NCBI GenBank assembly: GCA_039591075.1
Contig: JBDHEI010000008.1
Location: forward strand, 1 to 64,000
Direction of reading: 5' to 3'
Source of the DNA: JAOTVV01 sp039591075
Lineage (GTDB): Bacteria > Gemmatimonadota > Gemmatimonadetes > Gemmatimonadales > GWC2-71-9
Length of the DNA stretch: 64,000 bases
Part shown: positions 8,419 to 24,119 of the stretch, piece after piece
Layout: every line of letters begins with the position of its first letter
Numbering within the stretch: the first letter of the stretch is position 1
The notes under the pieces: model-generated
The model's input: only the letters and a program-made list of their open reading frames with translations
The model's database searches: none
What the model was told of the DNA's origin: nothing
Made by a program: the position numbers and the translations under genes

Positions 8419-9962
8419 GGCCGCCCTCTCGGCTCGGGCCGGTCAGCGCGCAACGGAACTGCCAGGCCAGTGCCGGCGGTGGGGCAGGATCTTCCAGAGG
8501 TCGGGGACTCCCCGATGATGCGGGTGGCGCGATGGCGGGCGAGGTTCCAGGTACGCCAATCGCGATCTTCGACCTCGCCCCACTTCGCCGCGAGGAGTGC
8601 GATGATGGCACACTGTGTGTCGTTGGGGAGTCGAGGCGATTCCTCGAGCAGCGTGGGTACCGCGTCGGCACCGAGCCTCGCGACGTAATCGAGATCCAGC
8701 TCCGCTCCGGCCGCTGCGCGTCTGAGGTTCGTCCGGGCCACCAGCGCCTCGGGGTTCGCACCATTGAGCATCGCGAGCACCACGAACCCGGCGACGACAC
8801 TGCCAACCACGAACCGCTCCCGGTGCCCACGCAGCACCGTCGCGCCGAACCACGCGAGCACCGTCCCCACCCAGAGCATGACAGCCGCCGCATACACGCG
8901 GCTGTCGGTGAGACCGTAGGTGCCGACATACAGCCGCAGGCGCTCGGCAGCCGAGATCATGATCAACGCCACGAGCGCGAGCAGCAGCGCGGCAAGCCAT
9001 CGGAATTTGCGACGGATCGTCCCGTCATTGTCATCGAGAAACCAGTCACCGGCCACCAGGAGCGGGATGACGAGCGCGGTGGCCGTCACCAGCTCGAAGA
9101 ACCCGCGCCGCGCGTAGTCGGCGTAGGTGAGGCCGACCGTGGCGCGGACGAGATCTTCGCCGCCGAACAGATAACGGAACTGCACCGCCACGAAGAGCGC
9201 GAACATGAGGGCCAGCGCCGTCAGGGGAATTCCCACCTCGACGAGCCCGAGTCCCGGCCTGCGCGGAAGTCGATCGGCAAAGGGCCACAGAGGTCCGGAT
9301 GCGGCGAGGGTGAGCAGCAGTCCGCCGGCAAGCCATGAGAGCACACCGGTCAGTCCCATGTGTGATGCCAATTGCTCGAAGTCCCAGTCGATCAACCAGC
9401 GAATGGTGCGTTCGAAGATGGGGTCGGCCGAGGCGAGGAGCGCGCCGAATACGAGCATAACGGGCAGCGCCAGCAGGAGACCCACGGCGGTCCTGCGAAT
9501 GAGCGATCTCCGGCCGGGACTGGCGGGCGCGTTGCCCCAACCGCCACTCAGCAGCGACAGCGGTGCCGCGATGAGCCGCACTCCTGCCGCGGCACCGTCC
9601 CGCACGTACTCGCCGATCGTGGATCCTGCCAGTGAGAACCGCCGACCGTGGAGGAGTCCCAGCCCGAGGGCGAGCGCGGCGGCGAGCCCATTCCATGTAG
9701 CCAGCACGTCCGCGTCGCGCCAGGCAATGCACCCGGAGAAGAAGATGGCCGCAAGCAGCAGCGGAAGGGTGGAACGGACTGCATTCCGTCGCACGCGCGC
9801 GAGGACCGCGGCAGTGGCTGCGGAGACGGCCGCGGTCCAGAGCACGGCGTTCACGCCCCAGGGAATACCCCGAAGCAGCACGTCTCCCAGCACTCCAAGT
9901 GCCACGGCCGTCGCGAGGAGCCATGGCAGCACTTCTGACGGTGCCGCGTCTCGCTCGGTCAT
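8415..9962 (-). CDS. DUF4173/DUF4153-type integral membrane protein
   Basis: A 515-aa protein with about 11-12 membrane segments, then a soluble tail of about 100 residues. VQFRYLFGGEDLVRATVGLTYADYARRGFFELV resembles the conserved block of DUF4173 proteins. Function is unknown. It begins just after the stop of the upstream gene and shares its regulated promoter at 10675-10704. Confidence 0.75.
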   Translation of the reverse strand: MTERDAAPSEVLPWLLATAVALGVLGDVLLRGIPWGVNAVLWTAAVSAATAAVLARVRRNAVRSTLPLLLAAIFFSGCIAWRDADVLATWNGLAAALALGLGLLHGRRFSLAGSTIGEYVRDGAAAGVRLIAAPLSLLSGGWGNAPASPGRRSLIRRTAVGLLLALPVMLVFGALLASADPIFERTIRWLIDWDFEQLASHMGLTGVLSWLAGGLLLTLAASGPLWPFADRLPRRPGLGLVEVGIPLTALALMFALFVAVQFRYLFGGEDLVRATVGLTYADYARRGFFELVTATALVIPLLVAGDWFLDDNDGTIRRKFRWLAALLLALVALIMISAAERLRLYVGTYGLTDSRVYAAAVMLWVGTVLAWFGATVLRGHRERFVVGSVVAGFVVLAMLNGANPEALVARTNLRRAAAGAELDLDYVARLGADAVPTLLEESPRLPNDTQCAIIALLAAKWGEVEDRDWRTWNLARHRATRIIGESPTSGRSCPTAGTGLAVPLRADRPEPRGRP

Positions 9963-9965
9963 GGA

Positions 9966-10643
9966 TCAGCTTGCCAAGCGGAAGAGGGTGGGCCGGTGAA
10001 AGAGGCTATCCTCGTCGCCGATGAGAAACAACTCGGACAGGCGGGCCAGGAGATCACGCTCGGCCACGTGGAGCTTGGGGTCACGGACGTTCGCCGGCAG
10101 ATCGAAGACGAGGCGTGTGGAGTAGGCCTCACCCGTTCTCACGGCTCGGCCGAGCGGAGGCTGCTCGCCGACCACGCGCGCGAGGGCCGCTTCGCCGAGA
10201 GTGGAGCGACGGTAGCGTCGGCCCTCGGCATCGAACACAACCGCCTCCGGCTGGGCGAGCCCGATGGGAACTCTGTCCGCGTCCGAGCTCCGCTCGACAG
10301 TGATCACGTAGAACTCTCCTCCGGCCCTGATCTGGTGGTCTCCCTCCCCCAGAGTTGGAGTGCGCTCCACCTCCCGCACCGTGACCATCGCGTGGCAATC
10401 GAGGTAGAAGCCACAAAACCGGTTAGGCTCGCCAGGCCCGAGCACACGCTCCTCGCTGGACAGCGAGACAATCACGACGGTGGCGACGTAGGCGGCGAGC
10501 CAGCCGCCGACAGCCGCCGCGCAGATGAGGGCCCGCGTCCGGCGCTCCCGATACAGGCTGTACACGAGGTAGGTCGCCCCGATGGCAACCACAAGCCCGG
10601 TCAGGAGTTGGAGCGGCAGGGCGAGAAACGCGAGCATGTTCAT
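9966..10643 (-). CDS. Membrane-anchored protein of unknown function
   Basis: A protein of about 225 aa that I do not recognise. Two N-terminal membrane helices (MLAFLALPLQLLTGLVVAIG and the following LICAAAVGGWLAAYVATVVIV) precede an extracytoplasmic beta-rich domain with one cysteine pair (FCGFYLDCHAMV). The domain has the look of a DUF4352-like immunoglobulin fold (GGEFYVITVERSSDADR, VVFDAEGRRYRRS); this is inferred. The start at 10643 has GGGAGG at a good distance. It is first in a two-gene operon with the DUF4173 protein. Confidence 0.55.
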   Translation of the reverse strand: MNMLAFLALPLQLLTGLVVAIGATYLVYSLYRERRTRALICAAAVGGWLAAYVATVVIVSLSSEERVLGPGEPNRFCGFYLDCHAMVTVREVERTPTLGEGDHQIRAGGEFYVITVERSSDADRVPIGLAQPEAVVFDAEGRRYRRSTLGEAALARVVGEQPPLGRAVRTGEAYSTRLVFDLPANVRDPKLHVAERDLLARLSELFLIGDEDSLFHRPTLFRLAS

Positions 10644-10674
10644 GGGGCCTCCCGAGAGACGTGCTCCATTCACA

Positions 10675-10704
10675 ACTATAAAGTACTTTGTAATACAAAG
10701 TCAA
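10675..10704 (-). promoter_or_regulatory. Promoter with palindromic operator in its spacer
   Basis: On the minus strand, TTGACT (10704-10699), an 18-base spacer and TATAGT (10680-10675). The near-perfect palindrome ACTTTGTATTACAAAGT (10701-10685) fills the space between the two boxes. A protein bound there would block the polymerase, so a dimeric repressor is likely. No regulator gene lies nearby. The sequence is much more AT-rich than its surroundings. Confidence 0.7.
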
Positions 10705-10804
10705 GTCGTCCGGAGGGTTTGTGGGGACAGTGGTCTGGGCGGGGAGCTAGAGTGGGAGGACCAATGGATTCGGGCGCCAGAAAATGGTAGCTTGATCCTC
10801 CCCA

Positions 10805-11680
10805 ATGTCGAGTCCACAGCCCTCCCCAGCCAATCCCGTCCTCACGCGACTGGGTGATCCTCGGCCACTCGTGGCCGTGGAGCTTCGCCCGCCCAAGGCC
10901 GGACTCCCCTCGGCCGAGGGAATGGATATCTGGATCGACATGTATCATTCCGTCCAGCGGATGGGGCGCCGGGATACGATGATCTTCCTGACCGACAACG
11001 CGGTGGGGGAATCGGAGGAGGAAAACCTCCGGCACTTGGTGACCAACCTCGCGGGAGACGTGAGCACAGCCAAGGTGGTCCCGTTCCTCACGTGCAAGCA
11101 CACGCTGGACTACTGCCTCATGTACGCGGATCGTGCCGTGTCGTACGGGTTTCCGGCGCTGACTGTCCTGGGGGGCGACCGCACGGTGGGCCCGCCGAGG
11201 TGCGTGGACTACGCGTATCAGTTGCGGAGCCGGCTGCGCGATCGGCATCCGACGTTGGCGCTCGGCGGGTGGGCGAACCCGCACCGCGATCCGGCCGAGC
11301 AGGTGGGATTCCTTCTCGATGAGGCGTTCACCGCAGAGTTCTATCTCTCACAGATCGTCTCCCATCACCAGCTCGATTCTGTGGAGCGGTTCTTGGCAGA
11401 GGCTGAGCGGCAGCGCCTCGCCATCCCGGGCGTCTTCGGCGTGTTCCTCTACCGGTCGGCCAACGAGGCCACCCTTCGGCGGCTGGCGCAGTTCTTCCCG
11501 GTTCCGGTCGACGGCGTGCTCCAGGACTTCGCCTCGGGGCTCACCGCCGAGGAGATCTGTGCGCGAACGATCCTCGAGCTGCGCCGGCTTGGGATCAGTC
11601 GGGTGTACGTGAGCAACCTCGGGTTCCAGCGTCCGGAACAACGATTTCGGAAGCTGATGGACATGATCCCCGACGCCTGA
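10805..11680 (+). CDS. Methylenetetrahydrofolate-reductase-like TIM-barrel protein
   Basis: A 291-aa protein with the general pattern of MetF-type barrels: an N-terminal VAVELRPPKAGL strand with Glu, LTCKHTLDYCLMYADRAVSYGFPALTVLGGDR in the middle and a C-terminal GISRVYVSNLGFQ. It lies head-on to two methionine-synthesis genes, which supports a folate/C1 role. It is divergent from typical MetF, and a MetF-type domain also exists in the neighbouring fusion protein. It may therefore have another substrate or a regulatory task. Confidence 0.6.
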   Translation: MSSPQPSPANPVLTRLGDPRPLVAVELRPPKAGLPSAEGMDIWIDMYHSVQRMGRRDTMIFLTDNAVGESEEENLRHLVTNLAGDVSTAKVVPFLTCKHTLDYCLMYADRAVSYGFPALTVLGGDRTVGPPRCVDYAYQLRSRLRDRHPTLALGGWANPHRDPAEQVGFLLDEAFTAEFYLSQIVSHHQLDSVERFLAEAERQRLAIPGVFGVFLYRSANEATLRRLAQFFPVPVDGVLQDFASGLTAEEICARTILELRRLGISRVYVSNLGFQRPEQRFRKLMDMIPDA

Positions 11681-11708
11681 TTGGGTGATCGGCGCGATCA
11701 GGCGTCGG
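11670..11708. terminator. 12-bp inverted repeat across two converging stop codons
   Basis: CCGACGCCTGAT at 11670-11681 and ATCAGGCGTCGG at 11697-11708 are perfect complements around a 15-base loop. Each arm contains the last codons and the TGA of one of the two convergent genes, and both proteins end in Asp-Ala. It can form a hairpin on either transcript. There is no U-tract, so termination is inferred from position and symmetry. Confidence 0.55.
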
Positions 11709-13535
11709 CCAGCACCTGTTCCGCCACACCGACCCGTCCACGTGGCAGGCTCAAGTGGACGCCTTGGACGGCATTCCGAACCGCATGCAGCATTTCACGG
11801 GCGATGGCCACCCCTTCGGCCATCGCGGCGTCGGCTCCTCGATCCTGAGCCTGGCGCATCCGCTTGATCACCACGGCAGGCACTCGCTGACCCGGGACCT
11901 CGTTGGCGAGGAATTCGGCATTGCGCAGTGAGGTGAGAGGCCAGATCCCTACGATCACCGGGAGTCGAAACTCCTCGATTTGCCGCAAGAACGCCTCGAG
12001 CACCTTCGGCTCGAACACTGGCTGGGTCACGATGAAATCGGCGCCCGCATCGACCTTCCAGTAGAGCCGTTTCAGCTCGCGCTCCATGTCGACGGCGCTC
12101 TGGTTCGCCGCGACGCCGATGACGAATTGCGTGGGATCACCGAGTGGATTGCTTCCGGGGTCGAGGCCGTTGTTGAGGCGATGCACGACGTTCGTGAGCC
12201 CGATGCTATCGATGTCGAAGACCGCCGTCGCGTCCGGATAGGGACCCAGGCGTGGCGGATCGCCGGTCACGAGGAGCAGGTTGCGAAGCCCCGCCGCCGC
12301 CGCACCCAACATGTCGCTGACCATGCCGAGCATGTTCCGGTCGCGGCACGTGTAGTGCACGATCGTCTCGACCCCGGCGGACCGCTCTATCACGGTGGCG
12401 GCGGGAATCGCGGCGACGGAACTTCGGGCCCGTGCCCCGTCGAGCACGCTCACGGTGTCGACTCCGAGGTCTTTGAGGGCTTTGGCCTGCTCTACAAAAC
12501 TGTCAGGCCTCCACCCTCTGGACGGGGGCAGTTCGGCATTGATGACGAACGTGCCACGGGCGAGTTTCGCTCCGAAGGTCGATCGCTCGGCGAGCGGCAC
12601 TTCCTCGATTCCGGGCGGCGCGGCCACGGCTCCGCGGGTGATCACGATGGGGGACTGACGGGGCTGCATCGTCGCGACGAGGTTGCGGATCTTCTTGATG
12701 TGCTCGTCGGTCGTGCCGCAGCACCCTCCGACAAACCGAGCCCCCGCTCGAATGAGGCGCGCCGCGTAGTTGGCCATGTATTCGGGGCTCGACAAGTAGA
12801 TCTTGCGATCGCCCACCAGGCGGGGCAGGCCGGCGTTGGGCATCGCCGCGAGTGGTCGGTCCGTCAGTTCTGCCATTCGCTCGATCGCGTCGAGCATGAC
12901 GGCCGGGCCTACCGAGCAATTGAGGCCCACGACGTCGGCCTCCCATTCGGTCAGGGCGCGCGCGATCTTCTCGGCGGACGTTCCATAGGCCGTGCTCCCG
13001 CTCTCGTCGATCGTCATCATGGCGAAGACGGGGAGATCTGACAGCGAGCGAGCGGCTGTGAGGGCGGCGTGCAACTCCTCGAGGTCGCTGAAGGTCTCGA
13101 GAATGACTCCGTCAACGCCACCCTCGAGCAGACCGCTGATCTGGCGAGCAAAGAACGCCACGGCCTCGTCACGCGCCGTGGGTCCGAACGGCTCGATGCG
13201 GATGCCAAGCGGCCCGACACTCCCCAATACGTTGGCATGGGGACCGGCGGCGTCGCGGGCCAGTGTCGCGGCTGCGCGGTTGATCTCCTCCGTCTTTCCG
13301 TCGAGCCCATATCCCGAGAGCTTCACCGGGTTCGCGCCGAACGTATTTGTCTCGAGCAACTCGGCCCCCGCTCGGCAGTACATCTCGTGTACCTCTCGGA
13401 CCACATCGGGGTGGCTCAGGCTGAGCTCGTCGTAGCACACGTTGACGAACATGCCCTTCGCGTAGAGCGCGGTGCCCATCGCACCGTCCATCACGTGCAC
13501 TCGGTCGTCGGCGATCCGCTCGCGGAGCGTGGGTG

Positions 13536-13539
<4 letters not shown>
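11698..13539 (-). CDS. Homocysteine S-methyltransferase / methylenetetrahydrofolate reductase fusion
   Basis: About 613 aa with two enzymes in one chain, as in B. subtilis YitJ. The N-terminal half is a Pfam S-methyl_trans barrel (VMDGAMGTALYAKG; zinc cysteines in GLNCSVGPA and VGGCCGTTDEHI). The C-terminal half is a MetF barrel (VETIVHYTCRDRN, LLLVTGDPPRLGPYP, DFIVTQPVFEP). It would make methyl-THF and transfer a methyl group to homocysteine. The start at 13539 overlaps the metH stop (ATGA), so the two are translationally coupled. Confidence 0.88.
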
Positions 13540-17252
<3,713 letters not shown>

Positions 17253-17297
17253 CCGACGACCCTTTTCGTCACGCCGCACAGTCGATCAGTAGTCTTC

Positions 17298-17342
17298 AAA
17301 AAAACCCCCCGTCGCCAAAACGCGCCGGAGGACGGGCTTTTT
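17298..17342 (-). terminator. Intrinsic terminator 46 bases upstream of metH
   Basis: On the minus strand an A-tract, then CCCGTC, a 17-base loop region, GACGGG, GGG and seven Ts. It can terminate the YggT-DUF167 transcript. Because it sits so close to metH, it could also be the off-state of a metH leader. The same sequence is terminator-like on the plus strand (T-tract at 17338-17342). The region 17345-17453 holds two more small hairpins but no riboswitch consensus that I recognise. Confidence 0.65.
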
Positions 17343-17453
17343 AGCGACTTGTTTAACGTGGCCGCAATATGCCGCAAATCACCACGATATTCGATTGTCC
17401 CCACAATCTACTGCGGTCCCGTCCCCGGCGCTATCCGGGGGATGAATCACCGC

Positions 17454-17771
17454 TCACATGACGCCAAGACGGCGCAGCACCTCCGCCCGCCGGACGCCCG
17501 CAATGGTGACTCGCTTGCGTCGGCTCCCGTGGCCCGCGACGATTCGCACCGCCGCTCGCGGCACCCCAACCCGCTGTGCCAGAAAATCGATGAGCGCCTG
17601 GTTCGCTGCTCCGTCGACCGGCGGGGCCGAGAGCCTGACCTTGATGGCATCACCGTGCCAGCCACTCACCTCTGTCTCGCGGGCACGGGCCTGCACGTGG
17701 AGGCAGAGCGTGACCTGGCCTACGTCGTCAGCCGTGGTCTCGCCGCCATCCGCATCGTCTCGCACGGTCAC
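17454..17771 (-). CDS. DUF167 (YggU) family protein
   Basis: A 105-aa soluble protein. The core LHVQARARETEVSGWHGDAIKVRLSAPPVDGAANQALIDFLA is the typical DUF167 signature (V-x-P-x-[AS] strand, then K-V-x-[LV]-x-A-x-P-x-[DE]-G-x-A-N). The molecular role of the family is unknown. The fixed pairing with YggT seen in many bacteria is conserved here, with a 19-base gap. Confidence 0.88.
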   Translation of the reverse strand: MTVRDDADGGETTADDVGQVTLCLHVQARARETEVSGWHGDAIKVRLSAPPVDGAANQALIDFLAQRVGVPRAAVRIVAGHGSRRKRVTIAGVRRAEVLRRLGVM

Positions 17772-17790
17772 CGCTTCTCCGGGCTCAACG

Positions 17791-18354
17791 TCACAGAAGC
17801 CCGAGGATCATTCCCCTCAGCAGGAGGATCAGGAACCACGCAATGATGGGTGTGATGTCAATCATGCCCAGCGGCGGCACGACCCGCTGCAGCGGTTTCA
17901 CGATCCAGTCGGTGAGTGCGTAGAACGGACGCATCCAGCGGTGGAACGGTCCGAGCCCCAACCACGAACCGACGACCCGAACGATGAGGGCAATCAGCAG
18001 GATCCCAGACGCGTAGTAGACCACGAGTCCAATCAGGCCGCTCACGCCTTGCTCCGCGGCGCGGGCCGTCCGGCGGACCGTCATCGCGACCCAGTCCGTG
18101 GCCGTGATGACCAGGATCCCGCCGACCACGCTGATGCCGAGTAGCCACCACCCTGCCTGCTGGGGGTTACCGCCGCGTTTGAGGAGATACGACTCCAGCG
18201 GTTGAAGCACCGGGTCCGAAACCTTGCGAACCAGTTGGCCCGTCCGACCAAACGGGTTGATGCGCCGGGTCCGGACAGCCCACGAACCGGCGGCGACCGC
18301 GCCGCTGAACACGAAGACTCCGAAGACGGCGTACCTGATCAGATCGAATACCAC
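17791..18354 (-). CDS. YggT family membrane protein
   Basis: A protein of about 187 aa with two YGGT-type hydrophobic pairs: FDLIRYAVFGVFVFSGAVAAG and WWLLGISVVGGILVI, then VVYYASGILLIALIVRVVGSW and the motif YALTDWIVKPLQRVVPPLGMIDITPIIAW. The last block is the family signature. I take GTG 18354 as start, since upstream codons (Arg/Gly-rich) are not family-like. Implicated elsewhere in osmotic/K+ tolerance and division-site membrane tasks; role here unknown. Confidence 0.82.
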   Translation of the reverse strand: MVFDLIRYAVFGVFVFSGAVAAGSWAVRTRRINPFGRTGQLVRKVSDPVLQPLESYLLKRGGNPQQAGWWLLGISVVGGILVITATDWVAMTVRRTARAAEQGVSGLIGLVVYYASGILLIALIVRVVGSWLGLGPFHRWMRPFYALTDWIVKPLQRVVPPLGMIDITPIIAWFLILLLRGMILGLL

Positions 18355-18485
18355 GTGCGTTGGCCTTTGGCTCCCTCGTCCTCGAACGGCATCGGCTCGA
18401 CCGCGTCCGCTCCGGCGTGGCGGCAATGCACCGCAAGGTCTCGTGATGCCGGCCCCCCCGTCAAGGGAGGGCGGAGCGCGAAGGT

Positions 18486-20363
18486 ATGGTTGGCTTCCGT
18501 GTGGGACGCATACATCTTGTAGTCCACGAGGGCAGCGTCTGCCGAAGCGTGGTGGGGGGAACGTTGGGCCTACTCGATTTCCCGATCAAGATGGGACGAT
18601 GGATCCGGTACGGACTCAGGCCGCCGGAGCTCGTGATCGTACATCATCCCCGGTACGCTGCGCTGAAGCTGGGACGGCTTTTCGACTCGGCGCGTGCCGA
18701 CAAGATCTTGGCCTTCCTCACGGATCGGGATCTGGTGCGTCGCCAAGATGTCAGCCGGCCACGCCCCTCGTCGCTCGAGAACATCTTGCGCGTGCATAGC
18801 CCAGACTATGTCGAGTCGTTGGTTGATCCGAGCGTCGTCGGAGCGATCCTCGGTGTACCCGTCGGCGAGAAACAGGTGAATGAGGCACTGGACCTGTTTC
18901 GCCTCGCTGTCGGTGGCACCATTCAGGCTACTCGTCTGGCGCTTCGCACGGGGAAAGTGGCAGTGCACTTGAGTGGCGGATTTCACCACGCCACCCCCGA
19001 CGAGGGAATGGGGTTCTGCGTCTACAACGACGTGGCGATTGCCATTGCCCGTCTCCGCGCGCGGGGATTCGACGAGCCCATCCTGGTCGTGGACCTCGAT
19101 CTCCACGATGGAAACGGCACGCGCGCGGTGTTTGCCACCGATCCGACCGTCTACACCTTCTCGATTCACAACATCCACTGGGACGAGCACGATGCCATGG
19201 CGTCGACCAGCGTGGCATTGGGAAGCGACGTGACCGATGAGAGGCTCCTTGCGACCCTGACCGAGCTGTTGCCCCCAATCGTCGACCGTCACCGGCCGGG
19301 GTTGGTTGTCTACGTTGCCGGCGTCGATGGTGCAGTGGACGATGCGCTGGGCGACTGGCAGCTGACCGCCGAGGGGTTGCTCGAGCGGGATCGGTTCGTG
19401 GTCGGACTGCTCCGGAACGAGACCCGGGCTATCCCGCTCGCCGTCGTGCTGGCCGGAGGATACGGATCGTCGGCGTGGCGGTATTCGGCCCGCTTCCTTG
19501 GGTGGCTTGCCAGGAGTGAGGTGTTCGAGCCTCCCGATGATGCCGAGATGGTGCTCAAACGGTTTCGGGCGATATCCCGAGGGTGGGACACCGAGAGTTC
19601 CACGACCAAGGACGAGGACGATTGGGGTCTCACGGAGGAGGACCTGCTCGGGCTCGTCACGCAACAGGAGACACGGTTTCTCGGGACCTTCTCCCGATAC
19701 GCGGTCGAGCTGCAACTCGAACAGCTGGGCATGCTGGACAAGGTCAGAGACTCCGGGTTCAACTCACCGACACTCGTGCTCGACGTCCCCCGGGGACTCG
19801 ATCAGGTTCTCCGGCTCTATGGCAAACCGGACCGCACCGACCTGCTCATGGAGCTCAAGGCGTCCCGCAGTCGGAGCATCGTACCCAATGCCGAGGTGAT
19901 CGAGATCGGATGGCTGCTGCTCCAGAACCCCCGCGCGGCGTTCACGACCAACCGTCCCCAGCTCCCCGGGCAGGAGCATCCGGGACTCGGCCTGCTACGT
20001 GAAGTCGCAGGCTGGCTCATCGTGGTATGTGAGCGGCTGCGGCTCGACGGCATCGCGTTCGTGCCGTCGCAGTACTACATGGCAGGCGTCGGGGCTCGGC
20101 ATCTCAAGTTCGTCAATCCGGCCCATCAAGGCCGGTTCGAGGCGCTGCACGCGGCGATCCGGACGCTCGGATTCGCGGGAGGGAATCAGGCACTCAACGC
20201 CGGGGACGTGATCGACGAAGCAACCGGCGAATCCGCGCGGTGGGAACCGCGACCCATGGTCCTTCCGGTCAGCGGTCGGCTACGAGCACGCGTGGCCGGT
20301 CGCGCCTACCGTGAGGAAGTCGAACGGGTTCGGTCGCGGGTCTCGTTCAGGTTGGGGGGATAG
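18486..20363 (+). CDS. Histone-deacetylase-fold protein with long unexplained C-terminal domain
   Basis: Up to 625 aa. Residues of about 45-345 form a class I/II deacetylase-type arginase fold: charge-relay pair HH at 167-168 (GGFHHATPDEGMGFC), zinc ligands D205 and H207 (VDLDLHDGNGT) and D281 (GVDG), and Tyr326 in AGGYG. Catalysis is therefore possible, on acetyl-lysine, acetylpolyamine or another amide. Residues 370-625 match no domain I know (DLLMELKASRSRS, LPGQEHPGLGLLREV, GIAFVPSQYYMAG). GGAG precedes ATG 18486, but homology starts only near residue 45, so a start near 18591 is possible. Confidence 0.8.
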   Translation: MVGFRVGRIHLVVHEGSVCRSVVGGTLGLLDFPIKMGRWIRYGLRPPELVIVHHPRYAALKLGRLFDSARADKILAFLTDRDLVRRQDVSRPRPSSLENILRVHSPDYVESLVDPSVVGAILGVPVGEKQVNEALDLFRLAVGGTIQATRLALRTGKVAVHLSGGFHHATPDEGMGFCVYNDVAIAIARLRARGFDEPILVVDLDLHDGNGTRAVFATDPTVYTFSIHNIHWDEHDAMASTSVALGSDVTDERLLATLTELLPPIVDRHRPGLVVYVAGVDGAVDDALGDWQLTAEGLLERDRFVVGLLRNETRAIPLAVVLAGGYGSSAWRYSARFLGWLARSEVFEPPDDAEMVLKRFRAISRGWDTESSTTKDEDDWGLTEEDLLGLVTQQETRFLGTFSRYAVELQLEQLGMLDKVRDSGFNSPTLVLDVPRGLDQVLRLYGKPDRTDLLMELKASRSRSIVPNAEVIEIGWLLLQNPRAAFTTNRPQLPGQEHPGLGLLREVAGWLIVVCERLRLDGIAFVPSQYYMAGVGARHLKFVNPAHQGRFEALHAAIRTLGFAGGNQALNAGDVIDEATGESARWEPRPMVLPVSGRLRARVAGRAYREEVERVRSRVSFRLGG

Positions 20364-20376
20364 AAGGAACGGGGCT

Positions 20377-24003
<3,627 letters not shown>

Positions 24004-24119
24004 CGGAGCCCGCTGGTCTCGTGAACCGTCTATGGGGGGAGGGAAGATACGGGGATTGTGGAGCACTTGGTAGCGCGAGCGGTCGCAGGGGCTACGCGGC
24101 GAGTGCGATACCCCAACCC

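Noticed and set aside
17253..17453. Cobalamin, SAM or SAH riboswitch ahead of metH.
   Set aside because: No B12 box and no core consensus of SAM-I or SAH switches could be found; only hairpins and a terminator are visible.
24004..24066. Extra 21 residues at the N-terminus of Kgd from GTG 24066.
   Set aside because: Family members begin at the segment matching VFENIFETVNSAFAQ; the extension is proline-rich and unlike the family.
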